DNA of 64,000 nucleotides from Pseudoselenomonas ruminantium. Lineage in GTDB: Bacteria > Bacillota > Negativicutes > Selenomonadales > Selenomonadaceae. Shown piece by piece: positions 59,913 to 64,000 of the stretch. Below the pieces are notes generated by a model, which saw nothing but the letters and a program-made list of their open reading frames with translations, did no database searches and was not told where the DNA came from. Each line of letters opens with the position of its first letter. Position 1 is the stretch's first letter. A program made the translations under genes and the position numbers. Location of the stretch: positions 1 to 64,000 of the forward strand of contig DFHU01000038.1 in the NCBI GenBank assembly GCA_002373045.1, in the 5' to 3' direction.

Positions 59913-61016
59913 ATGACAAAATCGATTTTGCGCCGTACGGACATCACCTTGCTGGCAGCCACGGCGGGCATTCTGGTGATGAGTATCATCATTATCGGCA
60001 GTGCTACGCACATCAATACGCCCGGTGAAGAGCGGTATTGGTTCGTTGCCCGGCAGGGAATCTTTGCGGCGGTAAACATCGCTATGGCGGCTTTTTTGAT
60101 GAATTTTGACTACAAGATGTTGCAGGGCTATGGCAACAAGCTCTACATCTTCAATCTCATCATGCTGCTGGCGGTTATGTTGGTGGGGCAGTCGGCCTTA
60201 GGCGCCCAGCGTTGGATTTCCATTGGTCCCATCAGTATCCAGCCCTCGGAGTTTTCCAAAATCATCATGATTGTTTCACTGGCGACCATGCTGGAGGAAC
60301 GAGTGGGAAAACTCAACAATATTCATGATTTGCTGCCCGTGGCGGCCTATGTGGGTGTACCGTTCCTGTTAGTCCTGAAGCAGCCGGATTTAGGTACATC
60401 GCTGGTCTTTATGGCCATTTTCTTTGGCATGGTCTTTGTCTGCGGTATCAATCTGCGGCTCCTGGGCGGCATATTTGCTGCGGGGATTGCGATGATGCCA
60501 TTGCTCTGGCATTTTTTGAAGGACTATCAGAAAATGCGCATCATGGTCTTTATGGACCCGAACGTAGACCCCTTGGGGTCAGGTTATCACATCATCCAGT
60601 CCAAGATTGCCATTGGTTCGGGGATGCTCTTTGGCAAAGGTCTTTTCGAGGGCACGCAGAGCCAGCTGGACTTTTTGCCGGAAAACCACACGGACTTTAT
60701 CTTTGCCGTGGTGGGTGAGGAACTGGGCTTTATCGGTGTCGTGGTTCTGCTGCTGCTGTATCTCGTGGTCCTATGGCGCGGCGTGCAGATTGCTCAGGAT
60801 GCCAGCGATATGTTTGGCCGGCTTTTGGCCGTGGGCATTACATCCATGCTGGCCTTCCATGTGCTGGTCAATGTGGGCATGACCTTAGGCATCATGCCGG
60901 TTACGGGTATTCCCTTGCCGCTCATGAGTTACGGCGTCAGCTCGCTGACCACCAATATTATGGCGATAGCGATATTACTAAATATACAACTTAGAAAAAA
61001 GAAATTAGAATTCTAG
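59913..61016 (+). CDS. rodA: Peptidoglycan glycosyltransferase RodA
   Basis: A 367-residue SEDS-family integral membrane protein with ten helices. Family signatures: GAQRWISIGPISIQPSEFSK near 92-110, KQPDLGTSLVF near 150, FLPENHTDFIFAVVGEELGF with the catalytic aspartate near 262, and GIPLPLMSYGVSS. It polymerises glycan strands with PBP2. A compact terminator follows at 61018. Confidence 0.96.
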   Translation: MTKSILRRTDITLLAATAGILVMSIIIIGSATHINTPGEERYWFVARQGIFAAVNIAMAAFLMNFDYKMLQGYGNKLYIFNLIMLLAVMLVGQSALGAQRWISIGPISIQPSEFSKIIMIVSLATMLEERVGKLNNIHDLLPVAAYVGVPFLLVLKQPDLGTSLVFMAIFFGMVFVCGINLRLLGGIFAAGIAMMPLLWHFLKDYQKMRIMVFMDPNVDPLGSGYHIIQSKIAIGSGMLFGKGLFEGTQSQLDFLPENHTDFIFAVVGEELGFIGVVVLLLLYLVVLWRGVQIAQDASDMFGRLLAVGITSMLAFHVLVNVGMTLGIMPVTGIPLPLMSYGVSSLTTNIMAIAILLNIQLRKKKLEF

Positions 61017-61017
61017 G

Positions 61018-61039
61018 GAAGGCTCCTTGTGGAGCCTTC
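61018..61039 (+). terminator. Terminator after rodA
   Basis: GAAGGCTCC-TTGT-GGAGCCTTC, followed by TCTTAAATCTT. Confidence 0.8.
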
Positions 61040-61095
61040 TCTTAAATCTTATTAGGAACTGAATGTGTAAAAGATGTATGGAGGAATTTAACGAA

Positions 61096-63708
61096 ATGGT
61101 ACAACTCAATCATGAGGTGCTCCAGTCGGTGCTGAAGCCGTCCCGCTATACGGGGGGCGAATGGAATGCAGTGGTTAAGGATTGGGATAAGGTAGACTGC
61201 ACCTTCGCACTGGCCCTGCCCGATGTGTATGAAGTGGGCATGAGCAATCTGGGACTGGCGATTCTCTATGAAATTCTGAATCGGGAAACGGACATTGCCG
61301 CCGAGCGAGTTTATGCGCCTTGGACGGATATGGAAGCGGAGATGCGGGCGCGCAATATCCCGCTGTTTTCGCTGGAAACGAAGCACGAGCTTTCCCAGTT
61401 TGATTTCTTCGGCTTTTCCCTGCAGTATGAGATGATTTACTCCAACGTGCTCAATATGCTGGATTTAGCCGGGATTCCCCTTTGGAGCAAAGACCGTGGC
61501 GAAGATATGCCCTTTATCGTGGGCGGCGGCCCCTGCGTCTACAACGTAGAGCCGATTGCCGACTTCTTTGACTTCTTTATCGTCGGCGAAGGTGAAGAAG
61601 TGATTGTCGAGGTGTCCAAGGCCTTTATCGAATGGAAGAAGGCAGGGCGCACCGGCGGGCGCAGAGGTTTCCTCGAACGCCTGCTGACTATTGATGGCAT
61701 CTATGTGCCGTCCTTCTACGAGCCGAAATATACGGCAGATGGCGACTATGAAAAGCTCGAACCACTGCATGAAAACGCGAAGACCCTTATCTATAAGCGT
61801 GTCTGCAAAAATATGGATGAGGCCATGAGCGTAGAGCATCCTTTGGTGCCGTCCATGGATATCGTCCATAACCGCGCCATGCTCGAACTGTTCCGTGGTT
61901 GTTCCCGTGGCTGTCGTTTCTGTCAGGCAGGTATCTGCTATCGTCCGGCACGTGAACGCACGGAAGAAAAGCTCAAGAAGATGGCCAGAAACTTAGTGGA
62001 CAGCACGGGCTACAATGAAATGAGCCTGACTTCGCTGTCTTCGGCGGATTATTCCTGTCTGGGCCGCCTGGTGGATGATTTGATGCTCGGCTTTAAGGAT
62101 GAGGAAGTGAGCTTCTCCCTGCCGTCCTTGCGTATTGACAGCTTCTCGATTGATTTGGCGCATAAGATGCAGCAGGTCAGAAAGTCCGGTCTGACCTTTG
62201 CGCCCGAAGCAGGCACGCAGCGTCTGCGCGATGTCATCAACAAGGGCGTTACGGAAGAAAACCTGATGAATGCCTGCGCTTCGGCTTTCAAGCAGGGCTG
62301 GAAACAGGTTAAGCTCTACTTTATGATGGGCTTGCCGACGGAAACCGATGAAGATGTTATCGGCATTGCCAAGCTCGCGAAAAAAGTCGTTGACCTCTAT
62401 ACGGAAATCAAGGGCAAGCGGGGCGTCAAGGTCACGGTATCCGTTTCCTGCTTCGTGCCGAAACCCTATACGCCGTTCCAGTGGTTCGGGCAGCTGCCCA
62501 TTGAAGAATTCCAGCGCCGCCAGGAACTTCTGAAGGAGCATATCACCGACCGGGCAATTACCTTTAACTATCACGATGCCCGCCTGTCCGTTATCGAAGG
62601 TGTCTTTGCCCGTGGCGACCGCCGTCTTTCGAAGGTTCTCTATCAGGCCTGGCAGGACGGTGCCAAGTTCGATGGCTGGACGGATTTGTACCAGCATGAA
62701 ACATGGCTCAAAGCGATGAAAAAATGCGGCATTGATGGGAAATATTACAGCCAGCGCACGCGTAACTTTAATGAGGCACTGCCTTGGGCGATTACCTCGC
62801 CGGGCGTCAATACGGAGTTCCTGCTGCGTGAGTGGCATAAGGCCATGCAGGCGGCACTCACCGAAGACTGCCGCCGGGGCAAGTGCTCGGCCTGCGGTAT
62901 CTGCCCGAACTTAGGCGTGCATGTGATGGATTATGCCAAGGAAGAAGCAGAACGCGGCTATCAGTCGCCGGAACTGCCCGCAAAAGTCCATCGTGACCCC
63001 AAGGATTCCGGCCGTCCGCGCACGCTCTATAAATACCGCGCGGAAATCACCAAGGGCGAAGATTTGCGCTATGTGTCGCATCTGGATTATGCCAATATCT
63101 TCATTCGTGCGTTCAAGCGCTCCGGCCTGCCGATGGCGTATTCCGAGGGCTTCAACCACCATATGAAGGTCGCCTTTGCGTCAGCCTTGTCCTTGGGCGT
63201 AACGAGTCAGGCGGAATACATGGAGTTTGAACTCTTAAAGCCGGTCTGTCAGCCGGAGGTCTTTGATAAATTAAAAGCCCAGCTGCCGCCGGGCATTGAA
63301 CTTACGGAACTGCGGGAAGTAAAGACCAAGCAGAAGGCCATGATGGCCCAGGCTACGGAAGCACGGTATCGTGCCGTTATGCCATTGCAGGGAGAATTGG
63401 CGCTTGCGTGCATGGCGGTGAAGAAGTACAATGAAGCTGATGAAGTTCAGTTTCAGCGTGTTACGCCGAAGAAGAAACGGGATATTGAACTCAAGGCTTA
63501 TATGAAAAAGCCGGTGGAAGTTTCTGTCGAAGGCGATATGCTGGTTCTGGATATCGATATTGCGATTACGGACAGCGGCAGCGTGAAGCCGATTGAGGTA
63601 ATCGGTGCACTTGTTGAGCAATTCGCGATGCCTGCGAAGGTAGCTGAGGCGAAAATCTGTCGGACGGCGATGCTTTCGAATGGGAAACGTTTGGTTGAAC
63701 TTGTGTAG
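61096..63708 (+). CDS. B12-binding-type radical SAM protein fused to a DUF2344 domain (TIGR03960-TIGR03936)
   Basis: An 870-residue protein in two parts. Residues 1 to about 610 are a TIGR03960 radical SAM protein with the 4Fe-4S site RGCSRGCRFCQAGICYRP (CxxxCxxC, near residue 276) and an N-terminal cobalamin-type domain. A Cys-rich strap (CRRGKSACGICPNLG-like, near 600-610) precedes a TIGR03936/DUF2344 domain (about 640-870; LRYVSHLDYANIF, YSEGFNHHM). In many Firmicutes the two are separate adjacent genes ahead of rng, as is RNase G here. The substrate is unknown. ATG 61096 is set by GGAGG; an earlier ATG at 61063 has no site. Confidence 0.92.
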   Translation: MVQLNHEVLQSVLKPSRYTGGEWNAVVKDWDKVDCTFALALPDVYEVGMSNLGLAILYEILNRETDIAAERVYAPWTDMEAEMRARNIPLFSLETKHELSQFDFFGFSLQYEMIYSNVLNMLDLAGIPLWSKDRGEDMPFIVGGGPCVYNVEPIADFFDFFIVGEGEEVIVEVSKAFIEWKKAGRTGGRRGFLERLLTIDGIYVPSFYEPKYTADGDYEKLEPLHENAKTLIYKRVCKNMDEAMSVEHPLVPSMDIVHNRAMLELFRGCSRGCRFCQAGICYRPARERTEEKLKKMARNLVDSTGYNEMSLTSLSSADYSCLGRLVDDLMLGFKDEEVSFSLPSLRIDSFSIDLAHKMQQVRKSGLTFAPEAGTQRLRDVINKGVTEENLMNACASAFKQGWKQVKLYFMMGLPTETDEDVIGIAKLAKKVVDLYTEIKGKRGVKVTVSVSCFVPKPYTPFQWFGQLPIEEFQRRQELLKEHITDRAITFNYHDARLSVIEGVFARGDRRLSKVLYQAWQDGAKFDGWTDLYQHETWLKAMKKCGIDGKYYSQRTRNFNEALPWAITSPGVNTEFLLREWHKAMQAALTEDCRRGKCSACGICPNLGVHVMDYAKEEAERGYQSPELPAKVHRDPKDSGRPRTLYKYRAEITKGEDLRYVSHLDYANIFIRAFKRSGLPMAYSEGFNHHMKVAFASALSLGVTSQAEYMEFELLKPVCQPEVFDKLKAQLPPGIELTELREVKTKQKAMMAQATEARYRAVMPLQGELALACMAVKKYNEADEVQFQRVTPKKKRDIELKAYMKKPVEVSVEGDMLVLDIDIAITDSGSVKPIEVIGALVEQFAMPAKVAEAKICRTAMLSNGKRLVELV

Positions 63709-63744
63709 TTCGTTGAAAAAATTTTGAGCTGGGGAGGTGAATTG

Positions 63745-64000
63745 ATGAAATCTATTCTTGTAACAGTGGTGCCAGAGGAAACAAAGGTGGCGATTGTTGA
63801 AAATGACAAGCTCTCCTCGATTGAGGTGGAGCGTGCTACGCATTCGCATCTTGTCGGCAATATCTACAAGGGGCAGGTGCAGAATGTCCTGCCGGGGATG
63901 CAGGCGGCGTTTGTGGATATTGGCACGGGCAAGAATGCCTTTATGTATATCGGTGATGGCCTGCCCGCAGATGTCAAGCAGACTCTGCCCAAGCCGCAGA
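63745..64000 (+). CDS. rng: Ribonuclease G/E family protein, 5' part
   Basis: The first 85 codons of an RNase E/G family endoribonuclease. The start MKSILVTVVPEETKVAIVE and the S1 domain segment VGNIYKGQVQNVLPGMQAAF, then DIGTGKNAFMYI, are diagnostic. The catalytic DNase-like region lies beyond the window. ATG 63745 has GGGAGGTG upstream. It is 36 bp downstream of the radical SAM gene, the usual Firmicutes order. Confidence 0.93.
   Translation, partial: MKSILVTVVPEETKVAIVENDKLSSIEVERATHSHLVGNIYKGQVQNVLPGMQAAFVDIGTGKNAFMYIGDGLPADVKQTLPKPQ

Noticed and set aside
61993..62838. 281-codon frame antisense to the radical SAM gene
   Set aside because: Shadow of a strongly conserved coding region; no start signals and no recognisable motifs. 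The same applies to the long antisense frames over mreB, mrdA, the chemotaxis receptor and ftsZ.

Overview
The window looks like a chromosome segment from a Negativicutes bacterium, most likely of the Selenomonas/Mitsuokella group (Selenomonadaceae). The evidence is indirect: Firmicutes-type gene order maf-radC-mreBCD-mrdA-minCDE-rodA followed by a radical SAM protein and RNase G, lactose and alpha-galactoside genes, short flavodoxin, hybrid cluster protein, and strong AGGAGG ribosome binding sites with frequent TTG and GTG starts. The genus is inference.

Layout. 1-3.5 kb: a structured palindrome, a Fur-box promoter driving a DUF3793 protein and a flavodoxin, then an AAA-ATPase/PD-(D/E)XK protein. 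3.5-6.5 kb: an exported 5'-nucleotidase-like protein lacking the catalytic His-Asp dyad, and a secreted protein of unknown function. 6.6-12.1 kb: a beta-galactosidase/alpha-galactosidase operon. 12.2-31.9 kb: an AT-richer accessory island. It holds IS remnants, an AbiE-like toxin-antitoxin pair behind a nested dyad operator, a histone-H1-tailed protein, a frameshifted holA, a run of genes derived from replication proteins (two polymerase-III-alpha paralogues that have lost every catalytic aspartate, a PolC-type PHP protein, a CHC2/Toprim primase-like protein, an HD protein) mixed with a WYL regulator, a DIP1984-family protein and a PD-(D/E)XK-like protein, then a broken integrase, hipBA and an AlbA_2 protein. 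32-34.3 kb: a cytidylate-kinase-like gene and a GPH sugar transporter whose promoter carries the same 16-bp operator as the beta-galactosidase promoter, so the island probably split one galactoside locus.

34.4-43.6 kb: a serine-hydroxymethyltransferase-like protein without its PLP lysine, a chemotaxis receptor, an orphan PAS histidine kinase with a cysteine cluster, a protein made of exact 42-residue repeats, hybrid cluster protein, and an SbmA/YddA-type ABC transporter. 43.6-52 kb: tRNA-Gln(CTG), two head-to-head palindromes, guaA, small proteins, a TRIC-type channel, an FtsZ-family protein, tcdA, gpsA and a FIST-GGDEF diguanylate cyclase. 52-64 kb: the cell-shape and division-site cluster (maf, radC, mreBCD, PBP2, minCDE, rodA), a large radical SAM protein and the start of RNase G.

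Two things stand out. One is the replication-derived island (16.9-27.4 kb) with its paired inactive DnaE-like proteins. The other is a family of long palindromes whose arms differ completely in sequence between copies yet stay self-complementary, around a conserved GACAAGCTTGTC core.
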